From: Streptomyces populi
GTDB lineage: Bacteria; Actinomycetota; Actinomycetes; Streptomycetales; Streptomycetaceae
Length of the DNA: 64,000 nucleotides
Direction: 5' to 3'
NCBI RefSeq assembly: GCF_002911015.1
Contig: NZ_KZ626843.1
Coordinates: forward strand, 1 to 64,000
The notes beneath the pieces are model-generated. The model did not search any database. It was not told where the DNA came from and was given only the letters and a program-made list of their open reading frames with translations. The position numbers and the translations under genes are program-made. Shown here in pieces: positions 10,390 through 20,226 of this stretch (position 1 is the stretch's first letter; each line of letters opens with the position of its first letter).

Positions 10390-13062
10390 TTACTTGGCCG
10401 TCTCGGCGACGAGGCGCTGGACCGCGTCGATGGCCTCGCCGACGGCGGCCGGGTTCTGGCCGCCGCCCTGGGCGACGTCCGGCTTGCCGCCACCGCCGCC
10501 GCCGAGGGTCTTGGCGGCGCCGCGGACCAGGTCGCCGGCCTTCAGACCGCGCTCACGGGCGGCCTCGTTGGTGGCGATGACCGTCAGCGGCTTGCCGCCC
10601 ACGACGGTGAACAGGGCCACGACGGCGGCGCGTCCACCCTGGATGCGGCCGCGCACGTCGAGGACCAGCTTGCGCAGGTCGTCGGCGCCCGTGCCGTCCG
10701 GGACCTGACCGGTGACCAGGGCCACGCCGTTCACGTCCTGGGCGGACTCGACCAGACCGGCGGCGGCCTGCAGGACCTTCTCCGCGCGGAACTTCTCGAT
10801 CTCCTTCTCGGCGTCCTTCAGCTTGCCGAGCATGGCGGAGACCTTCTCCGGAAGCTCCTCCGGACGACCCTTGACCAGCTCCTGGAGCTGGGCGACGACC
10901 GTGTGCTCACGGGCCAGGAAGTTGTAGGCGTCGACGCCGACCAGGGCCTCGATGCGGCGCACGCCGGAGCCGATGGACGACTCGCCGAGCAGCTTCACCA
11001 GGCCGAGCTGGGCGGTGTTGTGCACGTGCGTGCCGCCGCACAGCTCCTTGGAGAAGTCGCCGATGGTCACGACGCGGACGCGCTCGCCGTACTTCTCGCC
11101 GAACTCGGCGATGGCGCCCTGCTTCTTGGCCTCGTCGATGCTCATGACCTCGGCCTGGACGTCCAGGTCGCGGGCGAGCACCTCGTTGATCTGCTGCTCG
11201 ACGTCCGTCATCACGGCCGTCGGGACGGCGGACGGGGAGCCGAAGTCGAAGCGGAAGCGGCCGGGCTGGTTCTCGGAACCGGCCTGGGCGGCCGTCGGGC
11301 CCAGCGCGTCGCGCAGCGCCTGGTGCGTGAGGTGCGTGGCCGAGTGGGCGCGGGCGATGGCCTTGCGACGGCGTACGTCGATGGTGGCCTGGGCCTTGGC
11401 ACCGACGGTGGCCTCGCCGACCTGGACGACACCCTTGTGGACGTACACACCGGGGACGGGCTTCTGGCAGTCGCGGATCTCGATGACGGCACCGGAGTCG
11501 ACCCGGATGCGGCCGGTGTCACCGATCTGGCCGCCGCCCTCGGCGTAGAACGGGGTGCGGTCGAGGACGATCTCGACCTCGTCGCCCTCGGTGGCGGCCG
11601 GGGAGGAGACGCCGTCGACGAGGATGCCGACGATCGTCGACTCGGCCTCGGTGCCGTCGTAGCCGACGAAGTCGGTCTCGCCGGCGGCGTCGGCGATCTG
11701 GCGGTAGGCGCCGAGGTCGGCGTGGCCGGTCTTCTTGGCGCGGGCGTCGGCCTTGGCCTTGTCCCGCTGCTCCTTCATCAGGCGGCGGAAGCCGTCCTCG
11801 TCCACCGACAGGCCCTGCTCGGCGGCCATTTCGAGGGTGAGGTCGATCGGGAAGCCCCAGGTGTCGTGGAGCAGGAACGCCTTGTCGCCGGCGAGGACCG
11901 TGCCGCCGGACGACTTGGTGTCGGTGATGGCCGTGTCGAGGATGTTCGTGCCGGCCTTCAGCGTCTTGAGGAAGGCGGCCTCCTCGGCGAGGGCCACGGT
12001 CTCGATGCGCTGCCGGTCGGTGACGAGCTCCGGGTACTGCTGGCCCATCATGCCGATCACGACGTCGATGAGGTCCTTGACGACCGGTCCGGTGGCACCG
12101 AGCAGACGCATGTTGCGGATGGCGCGGCGCATGATGCGGCGCAGCACGTAGCCGCGGCCCTCGTTGCCGGGGCTCACACCGTCGCCGATGAGCATCACGG
12201 AGGTGCGCATGTGGTCGGTGACCACGCGCAGCGAGACGTCGGAGTCGTGGGCGGCGCCGTACTCGACGCCGGTCAGCTCGGTGGCCTTCTTGATGACGGC
12301 CATGGACGTGTCGATCTCGTACATGTTCTGCACGCCCTGCAGGATCATGGCGAGACGCTCGAGGCCGAGGCCCGTGTCGATGTTCTTGCTGGGCAGCTCA
12401 CCGAGGATCTCGAAGTCGTCCTTCGAGATGCCCTCACCGCGCTCGTACTGCATGAAGACCAGGTTCCAGATCTCCACGTAGCGCTCGTCGTTGACGGCCG
12501 GGCCGCCCTCGACGCCGAACTCGGGGCCGCGGTCGTAGTTGATCTCGGAGCACGGGCCGCAGGGGCCCGGGACGCCCATGGACCAGTAGTTGTCCTTCTT
12601 GCCCAGGCGCTGGATGCGCTCGGCCGGGACGCCGATCTTGTCGCGCCAGATGGTCTCGGCCTCGTCGTCGTCGAGGTAGACCGTGATCCACAGGCGCTCG
12701 GGGTCGAGGCCGTAACCACCCTTGTCCTGGGGCGAGGTGAGCAGCTCCCAGGCGTAGGTGATGGCGCCTTCCTTGAAGTAGTCGCCGAAGGAGAAGTTGC
12801 CGCACATCTGGAAGAACGTGCCGTGGCGGGTGGTCTTGCCGACCTCTTCGATGTCGGGCGTGCGCACGCACTTCTGCACGCTGGTGGCGCGGGCCCAGGG
12901 GGCCTTGACCTCACCGAGGAAGTACGGCTTGAAGGGGACCATGCCGGCGGGGACCAGGAGCAGAGTCGGGTCGTCCGCGATGAGCGACGCCGAAGGGACG
13001 ACGGTGTGACCGCGCTCCTCGTAGAAGCTCAACCAGCGGCGGCGGATTTCAGCCGACTCCAT
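10390..13062 (-). CDS. alaS: Alanyl-tRNA synthetase
   Basis: AlaRS charges tRNA-Ala. All parts are present over 890 residues: the class II catalytic core starting [15 protein letters not shown], the editing domain with zinc motifs HSATHLTH and CGGTHVHN, and a C-terminal coiled coil plus C-Ala domain ending in a Gly-rich [15 protein letters not shown] segment. The ATG overlaps the preceding stop by one base (TGATG). Confidence 0.98.
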   Translation of the reverse strand: MESAEIRRRWLSFYEERGHTVVPSASLIADDPTLLLVPAGMVPFKPYFLGEVKAPWARATSVQKCVRTPDIEEVGKTTRHGTFFQMCGNFSFGDYFKEGAITYAWELLTSPQDKGGYGLDPERLWITVYLDDDEAETIWRDKIGVPAERIQRLGKKDNYWSMGVPGPCGPCSEINYDRGPEFGVEGGPAVNDERYVEIWNLVFMQYERGEGISKDDFEILGELPSKNIDTGLGLERLAMILQGVQNMYEIDTSMAVIKKATELTGVEYGAAHDSDVSLRVVTDHMRTSVMLIGDGVSPGNEGRGYVLRRIMRRAIRNMRLLGATGPVVKDLIDVVIGMMGQQYPELVTDRQRIETVALAEEAAFLKTLKAGTNILDTAITDTKSSGGTVLAGDKAFLLHDTWGFPIDLTLEMAAEQGLSVDEDGFRRLMKEQRDKAKADARAKKTGHADLGAYRQIADAAGETDFVGYDGTEAESTIVGILVDGVSSPAATEGDEVEIVLDRTPFYAEGGGQIGDTGRIRVDSGAVIEIRDCQKPVPGVYVHKGVVQVGEATVGAKAQATIDVRRRKAIARAHSATHLTHQALRDALGPTAAQAGSENQPGRFRFDFGSPSAVPTAVMTDVEQQINEVLARDLDVQAEVMSIDEAKKQGAIAEFGEKYGERVRVVTIGDFSKELCGGTHVHNTAQLGLVKLLGESSIGSGVRRIEALVGVDAYNFLAREHTVVAQLQELVKGRPEELPEKVSAMLGKLKDAEKEIEKFRAEKVLQAAAGLVESAQDVNGVALVTGQVPDGTGADDLRKLVLDVRGRIQGGRAAVVALFTVVGGKPLTVIATNEAARERGLKAGDLVRGAAKTLGGGGGGKPDVAQGGGQNPAAVGEAIDAVQRLVAETAK

Positions 13063-13415
13063 CAGTGGTCCTCATTCCGGTTGTACGAGTACGTCGTGTT
13101 GTCGATGTACTTGATCTGCTTGTTGTCGCCGGGCTGCCCGCCGCCGATCGCGCGGATGCGGCGTTGCGTGGGCAGTTCGGGGTCGGGGTGCCCGTTCAGG
13201 CCGAGCACCTCTCCGAGTTCGGCCTCGCGCTGGGCCATCCCGTCGCGGACGTCGAGCGCGAACTCCTTGAGCCGGTGGCCCGCGTCGATCGCCTTGTTCG
13301 CGGCCTGCGCCGCGAGGCTCTCGGGGGTCAGCTGCCTGAGCTTGCGGTTGACCTTGGTGGTGGCCCATACACCCGCGGCTGCGCCCGCGGTGAACCAGAA
13401 CGTACGGCGGAACAT
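13062..13415 (-). CDS. Conserved hypothetical protein (DUF6167-like)
   Basis: The 117-residue protein begins [26 protein letters not shown], which looks like a short membrane anchor. A charged helical region and a polar tail ending SYNRNEDH follow. It is a member of a small Streptomyces family always found with alaS, which I recall as DUF6167. No function is known. Coupled by a one-base overlap to alaS and seven bases after the DUF948-like gene, it is probably part of one transcript. Confidence 0.85.
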   Translation of the reverse strand: MFRRTFWFTAGAAAGVWATTKVNRKLRQLTPESLAAQAANKAIDAGHRLKEFALDVRDGMAQREAELGEVLGLNGHPDPELPTQRRIRAIGGGQPGDNKQIKYIDNTTYSYNRNEDH

Positions 13416-13422
13416 CGCTGCG

Positions 13423-13857
13423 TCAGTCCTTCTTCCGCTTTCCCCGCCGCGCGGACGGGACGGTGCGGCCCACGATCACGGTACGCCGGGACGCTTTGTC
13501 GGGCACATTCTCTCGACGGCCTCCGATGGCCCGGCGCACGCCGTAGCCGAACGCCGCGACCTTGACCAGCGGGCCGCCGAACGTGGAGGCGACGGTCGTC
13601 GACAGCGCCGAGGCGTTCGACGTGACCTCCTGGACGTCCGACGCGATGGCGTCGACCCGGTCGATCTGCGTCTGCGCGGAGCGCACCGCCTCGGAGGCGT
13701 CGGCCAGGAGCGGGACGGCCTGTTCGGTCACGTCCGCCACGAGCTTGGTGGTCGCCCTGAGCGTCTGGGCCAGCCTCACCAGCGCGACGGCGAGGAAGGA
13801 GACCAGGATCGCCCAGAAGACGGCCACCAGGATCCCGGCCACCTCACCACCGGACAC
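13423..13857 (-). CDS. DUF948-type membrane protein
   Basis: With the GTG at 13857 the protein has 144 residues. AGGGAG about ten bases upstream favours this start over an ATG at 13905. A membrane helix at about 6-28 (VAGILVAVFWAILVSFLAVALV) is followed by a helical region with regularly spaced Val, Ala and Asp typical of DUF948 (LRATTKLVADVTEQAVPLLADASEAV), then a basic tail. Proteins of this kind look like small methyl-acceptor-like coiled coils. Function unknown. It heads the DUF6167-alaS-ruvX-mltG set. Confidence 0.88.
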   Translation of the reverse strand: MSGGEVAGILVAVFWAILVSFLAVALVRLAQTLRATTKLVADVTEQAVPLLADASEAVRSAQTQIDRVDAIASDVQEVTSNASALSTTVASTFGGPLVKVAAFGYGVRRAIGGRRENVPDKASRRTVIVGRTVPSARRGKRKKD

Positions 13858-13982
13858 TGTGCACCCGCTCCCTGACTGTGTGCCTGAACATCGAAAAGTC
13901 GTCACCCGAGCCTATCGCGCCGGGGCCGGGGCTCCGTACCGCATTAATCCGCTCCGGAGTGTGGAGTTGCGCGAACCGATTG

Positions 13983-14014
13983 TACGGAGCGCTAACGGGT
14001 CAGTACGCTCCGTA
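13983..14014. repeat. Inverted repeat just before an NTPase start codon
   Basis: Nine-base arms (TACGGAGCG and CGCTCCGTA) flank a 14-base spacer and end four bases before the ATG at 14019. The gene has no visible Shine-Dalgarno sequence, so the element could be a protein operator or an RNA hairpin near the initiation site. A further GCTCCGTA copy lies near 13930. Confidence 0.45.
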
Positions 14015-14018
14015 TCTC

Positions 14019-16187
14019 ATGCAGCGTTCTCAGCCCGTACGGCGCTCCGCTCCCGGCGTACCCGGCAATCTGCCTCTGGAACTCGACGCGTTCGTGGGGC
14101 GCTCCGCGGAGCTCGCCCGGCTGGCCGAGGCGCTGGAGACGGTCCGCCTGGTCACCGTGACCGGCATGGGGGGCGTCGGCAAGTCGCGGTTCGCCGCGCA
14201 CGCCGCGGCGGGGACGGACGTGCGCGACGGGGTGTGGCGCGTGGACCTGTCCGCGGTGCGCGATCCGGAACTCGTCGGCCACGCCGTGGCCGAGGCCCTC
14301 GGTCTGACGGACCACACGGCGAAGTCTCCCCGTCAGGTGCTGCTCGACCACGTCGCCGGGCGTCGGCTCCTGCTGGTCCTGGACGGTTTCGAGCACCTGG
14401 TGGACGCGAGCGCCTCGCTGGTGGGCGAGCTGCTGCGGCGGACACCCGGGCTGCGGGTGCTCGCCGTGGGCCGCAGACCGCTGGACATCGCGGGCGAGCG
14501 GGTGTTCCCGCTGGCCCCGCTGGACGTGGCGGAGGCGGTGGAGCTGTTCACGGACCGGGCGACGGCCCGGGTGCCCGGCTTCGCGCTGGACGAGGGGAAC
14601 GCCTCCGACGTCCGGGAGCTGTGCCTGCGCCTCGACGGGATCCCGCTGGCGCTGGAGCTGGCGGCGGGACGCGTCGGCGTCCTCTCCCCCGCGCAGCTCC
14701 TCGCCCGGCTGGAGGACCGGTTCCGGCTGCTGACCGGCGGTGTGCGCGACGCGTCGCCCCGGCACCGGACCCTGCGGACGGCGATCGGCTGGAGCCACGA
14801 ACTGTGCACTCCGGGAGAGAGGCTGCTGTGGGCGCGGCTGTCGGTGTTCGCCGGGCAGTTCGACCTGGAAGCCGCCGAATACGTGTGCAGCGGGGACGGA
14901 CTGCACGCCGGCGACGTCCTCGACGTGCTCGGCGAACTGCTCGCGCAGTCGGTGCTGTCGCGCGAGGAGACCGCGGCGGGCGTGCGCTACCGGATGCTGG
15001 ACACGGTCCGGGCCTACGGCGCGCACTGGCTGGCGGCGACGGGCGACGCGGAGCGGCTGCGCCGTCGCCACCGCGACTGGTACATGGGCCTGGTCACCTG
15101 GTGCGAGCTGGACTGGTTCTCGCCGCGGCAGGGCGAGGTCGCGGTCCGCGTCGAGACGGAACTGCCGAATCTGCGCTGCGCGCTGGAGTACTCGCTCACC
15201 GAACCCGGCGAGGCGCATCTGGGCCAGTACCTGGCGGGCTCGCTGTGGTTCTACTGGGTCGGCTGCGGCCGGCTCGCCGAGGGCCGGCACTGGCTGGAGC
15301 GCAGCGTCGAGCTCGACGGCGACCGCGACCAGTCGCGGCTGAAGGCCCTGTGGGTGCTCGGCTACGTGGCGGTCCTCCAGGGGGACCCGGTGCCCGCGCT
15401 GTCCGCGCTCCAGGAGTGCCGCGAGGAGGCGGAGCGCTGCGAGAACGCCGTCGCCCTCGCCTACGCCGAGCACCGCACCGGCTGTCTGGCCCTGGTCACG
15501 GACGACATGGCGCGCGCCGAGGTCCTGCTGCGCTCGGCGCTGGACCGCTACCACGCGATCGGCGAGCTCAACAGCAATGTGCTGATGGGCCAGATCGAAC
15601 TGGCGATGGCGCTCGCCTTCCAGGGCGACATGCCGGGCGCGGTGCAGCTGTGCGAGGACGTCCGCGGGGTCTGCGAGGACCACGGGGAGCGCTGGGCGCT
15701 GGCGTACGCGCTCTATGTCCTCGCCTACCAGGCCCAGGCCGAAGGCGATCCGGCACGGGGCCGCGGCCTGCTGGAACGGGGGCTCGGCATCGCGCACGGC
15801 TTCCGTGATCTGCTCGGCACCGTCCTCTCGGTCGAGCTGCTCGCCCTGATCACGGCGGTGGAGGGTGATCCGGCCGAGGCGGCGCTGCTCCAGGGGGCGG
15901 CGTCGCGGATGTGGCCGTCGGTGGGCCTGCCGCTGTTCGGTTCGGCGTACTACAACGCGCCGCACGAGCGCTGTGCGGCCCTTTCCCGGCAGCAGCTGGG
16001 TGACGAGCGCTACGAGGAGTGCGTGCGGGCGGGAGAGCTGCTCGGGCGGGACGCGGCGGTCGCCCGTGCGCTGGGCGGTGCCGGGGTCCCGCCGCTCGGG
16101 GCGGTGCCGTCGCCGCGCAGACTGCCCCCGGACGTGCGAGAGCCCGCCGTCTCGCCCACCTCGAAGGGCGGGGAGACGACGGGCTGA
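14019..16187 (+). CDS. AfsR/LuxR-like NB-ARC ATPase with TPR-like C-terminus, no DNA-binding domain
   Basis: The 722-residue protein starts with a STAND-type NTPase module. FVGRSAELARL is near 25-35, Walker A GMGGVGKS at 49-56, and Walker B LLLVLDGFEHL near 110-120, followed by a winged-helix-like region. The C-terminal half is alpha-helical and TPR-like. Relatives such as AfsR or LAL regulators carry an N-terminal SARP/BTAD or a C-terminal LuxR HTH, but neither is visible here. It might regulate through protein partners. The ATG at 14019 is chosen because homology begins there. It is divergent from the DUF948 gene. Confidence 0.85.
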   Translation: MQRSQPVRRSAPGVPGNLPLELDAFVGRSAELARLAEALETVRLVTVTGMGGVGKSRFAAHAAAGTDVRDGVWRVDLSAVRDPELVGHAVAEALGLTDHTAKSPRQVLLDHVAGRRLLLVLDGFEHLVDASASLVGELLRRTPGLRVLAVGRRPLDIAGERVFPLAPLDVAEAVELFTDRATARVPGFALDEGNASDVRELCLRLDGIPLALELAAGRVGVLSPAQLLARLEDRFRLLTGGVRDASPRHRTLRTAIGWSHELCTPGERLLWARLSVFAGQFDLEAAEYVCSGDGLHAGDVLDVLGELLAQSVLSREETAAGVRYRMLDTVRAYGAHWLAATGDAERLRRRHRDWYMGLVTWCELDWFSPRQGEVAVRVETELPNLRCALEYSLTEPGEAHLGQYLAGSLWFYWVGCGRLAEGRHWLERSVELDGDRDQSRLKALWVLGYVAVLQGDPVPALSALQECREEAERCENAVALAYAEHRTGCLALVTDDMARAEVLLRSALDRYHAIGELNSNVLMGQIELAMALAFQGDMPGAVQLCEDVRGVCEDHGERWALAYALYVLAYQAQAEGDPARGRGLLERGLGIAHGFRDLLGTVLSVELLALITAVEGDPAEAALLQGAASRMWPSVGLPLFGSAYYNAPHERCAALSRQQLGDERYEECVRAGELLGRDAAVARALGGAGVPPLGAVPSPRRLPPDVREPAVSPTSKGGETTG

Positions 16188-16209
16188 CACTGACGCGCAG
16201 GTGGTACCG

Positions 16210-16236
16210 CGTCCGCTGCAATAAGATCAGCGGGCG
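16210..16236 (-). terminator. Hairpin overlapping the rpsD stop codon
   Basis: An imperfect nine-base stem (CGTCCGCTG against CAGCGGGCG, one mismatch) has its loop over the rpsD TGA. It is the only terminator-like structure between the convergent NTPase and rpsD genes, and it is weak. Confidence 0.35.
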
Positions 16237-16841
16237 TAGTACTCGACGACGAGCTGCTCGTCGCAGATCACCGGGATCTCCTTGCGGTTCGGCTCGCGGT
16301 CCAGGCGGAAGGCCAGGGCGGCGAGGTTCACCTGGAGGTAGCGCGGGGTCTCGCCGTCGGGGGCGAAGCCGCCCGCGCGGGAAACCTCGAACAGCGTCTT
16401 GCTGCGGCTGCGCTCGCGGACCATCACGACGTCGTCGGGACGGACGCGGAACGAGGGCTTGTCGACCTTCTGGCCGTTGACCTCGATGTGGCCGTGAACG
16501 ACCATCTGGCGGGCCTGGTAGATCGTGCGGGCGATGCCCGAACGCAGGACCAGCGCGTCGAGACGACGCTCCAGCTCGATGATCAGGGCCTCACCGGTCT
16601 TGCCCTGGACCTTGGAGGCACGCTCGTAGGCGCGGACGAGCTGGCGCTCGGACACGTCGTACTGCGCGCGCAGACGCTGCTTCTCGAGCAGACGGACCTT
16701 GTAGTCCGAGTTCTGCTTGCGGCCACGGCCGTGCTCACCCGGCGGGTAGGGGCGGGCCTCGAAGTACTTGACGGCCTTCGGGGTCAGCGCGATACCGAGC
16801 GCACGCGACTTCTTGACCTTGGGGCGGGACTGGTTCGCCAT
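16227..16841 (-). CDS. rpsD: 30S ribosomal protein S4
   Basis: S4 binds 16S rRNA and nucleates assembly of the small subunit. The 204-residue protein has the N-terminal basic region and the S4 RNA-binding domain ([32 protein letters not shown]). It ends QLVVEYYAR. As often in actinobacteria, it stands alone rather than in the alpha operon. GAGGTG precedes the ATG. Confidence 0.98.
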   Translation of the reverse strand: MANQSRPKVKKSRALGIALTPKAVKYFEARPYPPGEHGRGRKQNSDYKVRLLEKQRLRAQYDVSERQLVRAYERASKVQGKTGEALIIELERRLDALVLRSGIARTIYQARQMVVHGHIEVNGQKVDKPSFRVRPDDVVMVRERSRSKTLFEVSRAGGFAPDGETPRYLQVNLAALAFRLDREPNRKEIPVICDEQLVVEYYAR

Positions 16842-17181
16842 GAACCAAACACCTCATGTTTCTGATGCGAATACGGCTTCACCAGGGTTAGGGGAGGTCG
16901 CAATCCGCAGCCCGGGAAACCCTCCTCGCCGCTGTGGAGATCCACGGGGACGGGGCGGGCAGCCGCTCCTGGGTCTGGGCACATACGTGCAGCACGCGAG
17001 TGGCCCACCGGCCGCTCCCGGGAATCCGGGTGGTGGTGGGCTGCCCGCGACACCTTCGACGGTGCGCGACGCTCCTGGAATCCCCCCGTGGAGGCGGGGG
17101 CTCCGGCTGGATGTCCCGTTCTGGTGGTGCCGACCGGAGCCGGACACGGGACTCAGCGCTTCGAGCCATGCTACAGGGTGC
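16842..17181 (-). promoter_or_regulatory. rpsD upstream/leader region, 340 bases without a gene
   Basis: This stretch separates rarA from rpsD, both on the minus strand. A TAGCAT -10-like hexamer sits at 17168-17173, just past the rarA stop. If used, it would give a leader of about 320 bases. The -35 is not convincing. The region holds several GC-rich palindromic patches and CCTCC/GGAGG complementary blocks that could fold. S4 autoregulates through leader RNA in other bacteria, but I cannot show that here. Confidence 0.35.
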
Positions 17182-18537
17182 TCAGGCACGCCCTCCACCG
17201 AGGTGCTTCCTGGTCCACTCCACCGCGTCGGCGTACCGCGCCTCGGCTCCGTGCCGGGTCGGCGCGTAGTACCGCCGGTCCGTGAGCCCGTCGGGCGCGT
17301 ACTGCTGGGCCGCGATGCCCTCGGGCAGGTCGTGCGGGTACACGTACCCCTGGGCGTGCCCGAGCTTGGCCGCGCCCTTGTAGTGCCCGTCGCGCAGATG
17401 GGCCGGCACCGGACCCGCGTGCCCCTTGCGCACGTCCTCCAGGGCGGCGCCGATGGCCGTCGTCGCGGCGTTGGACTTCGGGGCCAGCGCCAGGGCGATG
17501 GTGGCGTGGCTGAGGGTGAGCGCGGCCTCGGGAAAGCCGATCATCGCGACGGCCTGGGCGGCCGCCACGGCTATGGGCAGCGCGTTCGGGTCGGCGAGGC
17601 CGATGTCCTCGCTGGCGGAGATCATCAGACGGCGGGCGATGAAGCGGGGGTCCTCGCCCGCCTCGACCATCCGGGCCAGGTAGTGCAGGGCGGCGTCCAC
17701 GTCGGAGCCTCGGATGGACTTGATGAGTGCGCTCGCCACGTCGTAGTGCTGGTCGCCGTCGCGGTCGTACTTCACGGCGGCGCGGTCGACGGTCTCCTCC
17801 AGCGTCTGGAGGGTGATCTCCGGCTCGCCCTTGTCGAGGGCGGCGCCGGCCGCGGCCTCCAGGGCGGTCAGGGCGCGGCGGGCGTCGCCGCCGGCGATCC
17901 GCAGCAGATGGTCCTCGGCGTCCCCGGGCAGGGCCACGGAGTCCTTGAGGCCGCGCTCCGAGACGAGCGCCCGGCGCAGCAGGCCGCGCAGGTCGTCGTC
18001 GGTGAGCGGTTCGAGGGTGAGCAGGAGGGAGCGGGAGAGCAGTGGCGAGATCACCGAGAAGTACGGGTTCTCGGTGGTCGCGGCGATCAGCGTCACCCAG
18101 CGGTTCTCCACGGCCGGGAGGAGGGAGTCCTGCTGGGCCTTGCTGAAGCGGTGGATCTCGTCCAGGAAGAGGACGGTCTCCTTGCCGAAGCCGCCGACGG
18201 CACGGCGGGCGCCGTCGATGACCGCGCGCACCTCCTTGACGCCCGCGGTGATCGCGGACAGTTCCACGAAGCGCTTGTCGGTGGCCTTGGAGACGACGTA
18301 CGCGAGGGTCGTCTTGCCGGTGCCCGGCGGGCCCCAGAGGATCACCGAGGACGGTCCGGCCGGACCGCCGCTCCCCTCGGCCACGAGCCTGCGCAGGGGA
18401 GAACCCGGCTTGAGCAGATGCTGCTGCCCCACGACCTCGTCGAGGGTGCGCGGGCGCATCCGCACGGCCAGGGGGCTGCCGGCGGGGTCCTTCTCCTGGC
18501 GTTCTTCTGCGGCGGCGGTGAACAGGTCGGGCTCCAC
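17182..18537 (-). CDS. rarA: Replication-associated recombination protein A (AAA ATPase)
   Basis: RarA/MgsA is a clamp-loader-like AAA+ ATPase that acts at stalled replication forks. The 451-residue protein has [17 protein letters not shown], Walker [12 protein letters not shown] (about residues 68-78), the Walker [16 protein letters not shown] and the C-terminal tetramerisation domain. The region ends [11 protein letters not shown]. The length and motifs match the family fully. It lies upstream of rpsD and downstream of a VKOR-family gene. Confidence 0.96.
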   Translation of the reverse strand: MEPDLFTAAAEERQEKDPAGSPLAVRMRPRTLDEVVGQQHLLKPGSPLRRLVAEGSGGPAGPSSVILWGPPGTGKTTLAYVVSKATDKRFVELSAITAGVKEVRAVIDGARRAVGGFGKETVLFLDEIHRFSKAQQDSLLPAVENRWVTLIAATTENPYFSVISPLLSRSLLLTLEPLTDDDLRGLLRRALVSERGLKDSVALPGDAEDHLLRIAGGDARRALTALEAAAGAALDKGEPEITLQTLEETVDRAAVKYDRDGDQHYDVASALIKSIRGSDVDAALHYLARMVEAGEDPRFIARRLMISASEDIGLADPNALPIAVAAAQAVAMIGFPEAALTLSHATIALALAPKSNAATTAIGAALEDVRKGHAGPVPAHLRDGHYKGAAKLGHAQGYVYPHDLPEGIAAQQYAPDGLTDRRYYAPTRHGAEARYADAVEWTRKHLGGGRA

Positions 18538-18581
18538 GTCAAGAACCTTATGTCACCGCACGGACAATCCCCCCGGTCCGG

Positions 18582-19220
18582 TCAGCTGGTCCAGAAGTCC
18601 CACCAGCGGGTCAGGATCAGCATGCCGATGATGCCGATGTGCAGCGTCGGCAGGACCCAGGTGAACTCGCCGAAGAAGCCCTTGAGCCAGCCCGGGGCGG
18701 GCAGGAAGCCGTTGCGGACGTTGAAGGACGTGACGTACCAGAACATGATGATCGTGGCGACCCAGGCCAGGCTGCACCACAGGCACAGCGAGTTGATCCG
18801 GTACAGCGACTGGAACTGGAGCCAGGTGCAGAACGCGACGCCGAAGAGCGTGCCCGCGTTGAAGGTGAGCCAGTACCAGCGCGGGAAGGTGGCCCGCGCG
18901 AGCAGGCTCACGCCGACGCAGATCACGATGCCGTAGGCGACGAGCCCCATCATCGGGTTCGGGAAGCCGAAGGCCGAGGCCTGGGCGCTCTTCATGATGT
19001 TGCCGCAGGAGACCACCGGGTTCAGACTGCATCCCGGAACGAAGTTCGGGTTCTCCAACAGCTTGAACTTGTCGATCGTGATGACCCACGCGGCGAGGAG
19101 ACCGGCCGCCCCTGTGATCACCAGCAGCACGGCGAGGGCACGGCTGCCGCCCACCGTCCGCGGAGCGGCGGCGGGGCGTTCCTGATCGGTCGGGACGTCC
19201 TTGACTGTCGTCTTGTTCAT
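18582..19220 (-). CDS. Vitamin K epoxide reductase (VKOR) family membrane protein
   Basis: Bacterial VKOR reoxidises DsbA-like proteins using quinone. The 212-residue protein has several hydrophobic segments, the loop Cys pair in PGCSLNPVVSCGN and the active-site CxxC in SLCLWCSLAW. All four key cysteines are therefore present. It probably maintains disulfide formation outside the membrane. It is divergently transcribed from an ABC exporter operon, with an 18-bp palindrome between them. Confidence 0.93.
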   Translation of the reverse strand: MNKTTVKDVPTDQERPAAAPRTVGGSRALAVLLVITGAAGLLAAWVITIDKFKLLENPNFVPGCSLNPVVSCGNIMKSAQASAFGFPNPMMGLVAYGIVICVGVSLLARATFPRWYWLTFNAGTLFGVAFCTWLQFQSLYRINSLCLWCSLAWVATIIMFWYVTSFNVRNGFLPAPGWLKGFFGEFTWVLPTLHIGIIGMLILTRWWDFWTS

Positions 19221-19284
19221 CACGCCGTTTCCGTAGCGTCGAAGGGGCCTGTGGGCAGGCTCATTGTGCCGCACCCGCCCGTCC

Positions 19285-19302
19285 GTCCACCGTTCGGTGG
19301 AC
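19285..19302. promoter_or_regulatory. 18-bp palindromic operator candidate
   Basis: GTCCACCGTTCGGTGGAC is a perfect 8+2+8 inverted repeat in the 139-base divergent gap between the VKOR gene and the ABC-exporter/two-component operon. It is followed at once by an AT-richer ACATAAGAAGGTA stretch that could hold a -10. It looks like a dimeric regulator site; the binding protein is unknown. Confidence 0.55.
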
Positions 19303-19359
19303 ATAAGAAGGTACGCACGGTCGCCCCGGAAGGTTCGGTTCGGGGACAGGCTCGTCCGT

Positions 19360-20226
19360 ATGACCACACACGCGGAACGACTCGCGGTGGACGTACGGGG
19401 GCTGCGCAAGCAGTACGGGGACGTGACCGCGGTCGACGGTATCGATCTGGGCATCCGGCAGGGCGAGGTGTTCGGCCTGCTCGGGCCGAACGGAGCGGGC
19501 AAGAGCACCACCGTGGAGATCCTCCAGGGCAATCGCCGGCGGGACGCGGGCGAGGTCTCCGTGCTCGGCTCGGACCCTGCGACGGCCACGCGCGCGTGGC
19601 GCTCACGCGTCGGAATCGTCTGGCAGGACGAATCCGCGCCCGCCGAGTTGACGGTGGGCGAGACGGTGCGCCATTTCTCCCGTTATTACCCGAATCCCCG
19701 TGACCCCGAGGAAGTCATCGGTCTGGTCGGTCTCGAGGCGAAGGCGGGCAGCAGGATCAAGTCGCTCTCGGGAGGTCAGCGCCGGCGGCTCGACGTGGCC
19801 CTCGGGGTGATCGGCGGGCCCGAGCTGCTGCTCCTGGACGAGCCGACCACGGGTTTCGACCCGGCGGCGCGGCGCCGGTTCTGGGAACTGATCCGCAAAC
19901 TGGCCGACGAGGGCACGACCATCCTGCTGACCACGCACTACCTGGAGGAGGCCGAGGCCCTCGCGGACCGGCTGGCGGTCGTCGCGCGGGGCCGGGTCGT
20001 CGCCGAGGGCGAACCGGCCGCGCTGCGCGAGCGGTTCGGCAGCGAGGCCACGGTGGAGTGGACGGAGGCCGACGGCAGCCCGCGCAGCGAGCGCACCGAC
20101 ACCCCCACGAGGACGGTCGCCGAGCTCACCCGCCGTTTCGACGGGGAGATCCCGGGACTGCGGGTGAGCCGTCCCACCCTGGAGGACGTCTATCTGCGAC
20201 TGACCGGCCTGGAGGACGCGCGATGA
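19360..20226 (+). CDS. ABC transporter ATP-binding protein (DrrA/CcmA-type exporter)
   Basis: The 288-residue ATPase has Walker A GPNGAGKST (42-50), the Q-loop GIVWQDES, the signature LSGGQRRRLD, Walker B LLLLDEPTTGFDP and H-loop LTTHYLEEAE. The C-terminal extension is typical of DrrA-like drug or antibiotic exporters. The ATG at 19360 is chosen over an upstream in-frame ATG because homology begins there. The stop overlaps the permease start by four bases. Confidence 0.95.
   Translation: MTTHAERLAVDVRGLRKQYGDVTAVDGIDLGIRQGEVFGLLGPNGAGKSTTVEILQGNRRRDAGEVSVLGSDPATATRAWRSRVGIVWQDESAPAELTVGETVRHFSRYYPNPRDPEEVIGLVGLEAKAGSRIKSLSGGQRRRLDVALGVIGGPELLLLDEPTTGFDPAARRRFWELIRKLADEGTTILLTTHYLEEAEALADRLAVVARGRVVAEGEPAALRERFGSEATVEWTEADGSPRSERTDTPTRTVAELTRRFDGEIPGLRVSRPTLEDVYLRLTGLEDAR

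Noticed and set aside
10903..13875. Plus-strand open frame of 990 codons opposite alaS
   Set aside because: It is an antisense shadow of alaS; its sequence is a repeated Val/Asp/Leu/Gly composition expected from reading a GC-rich gene backwards.
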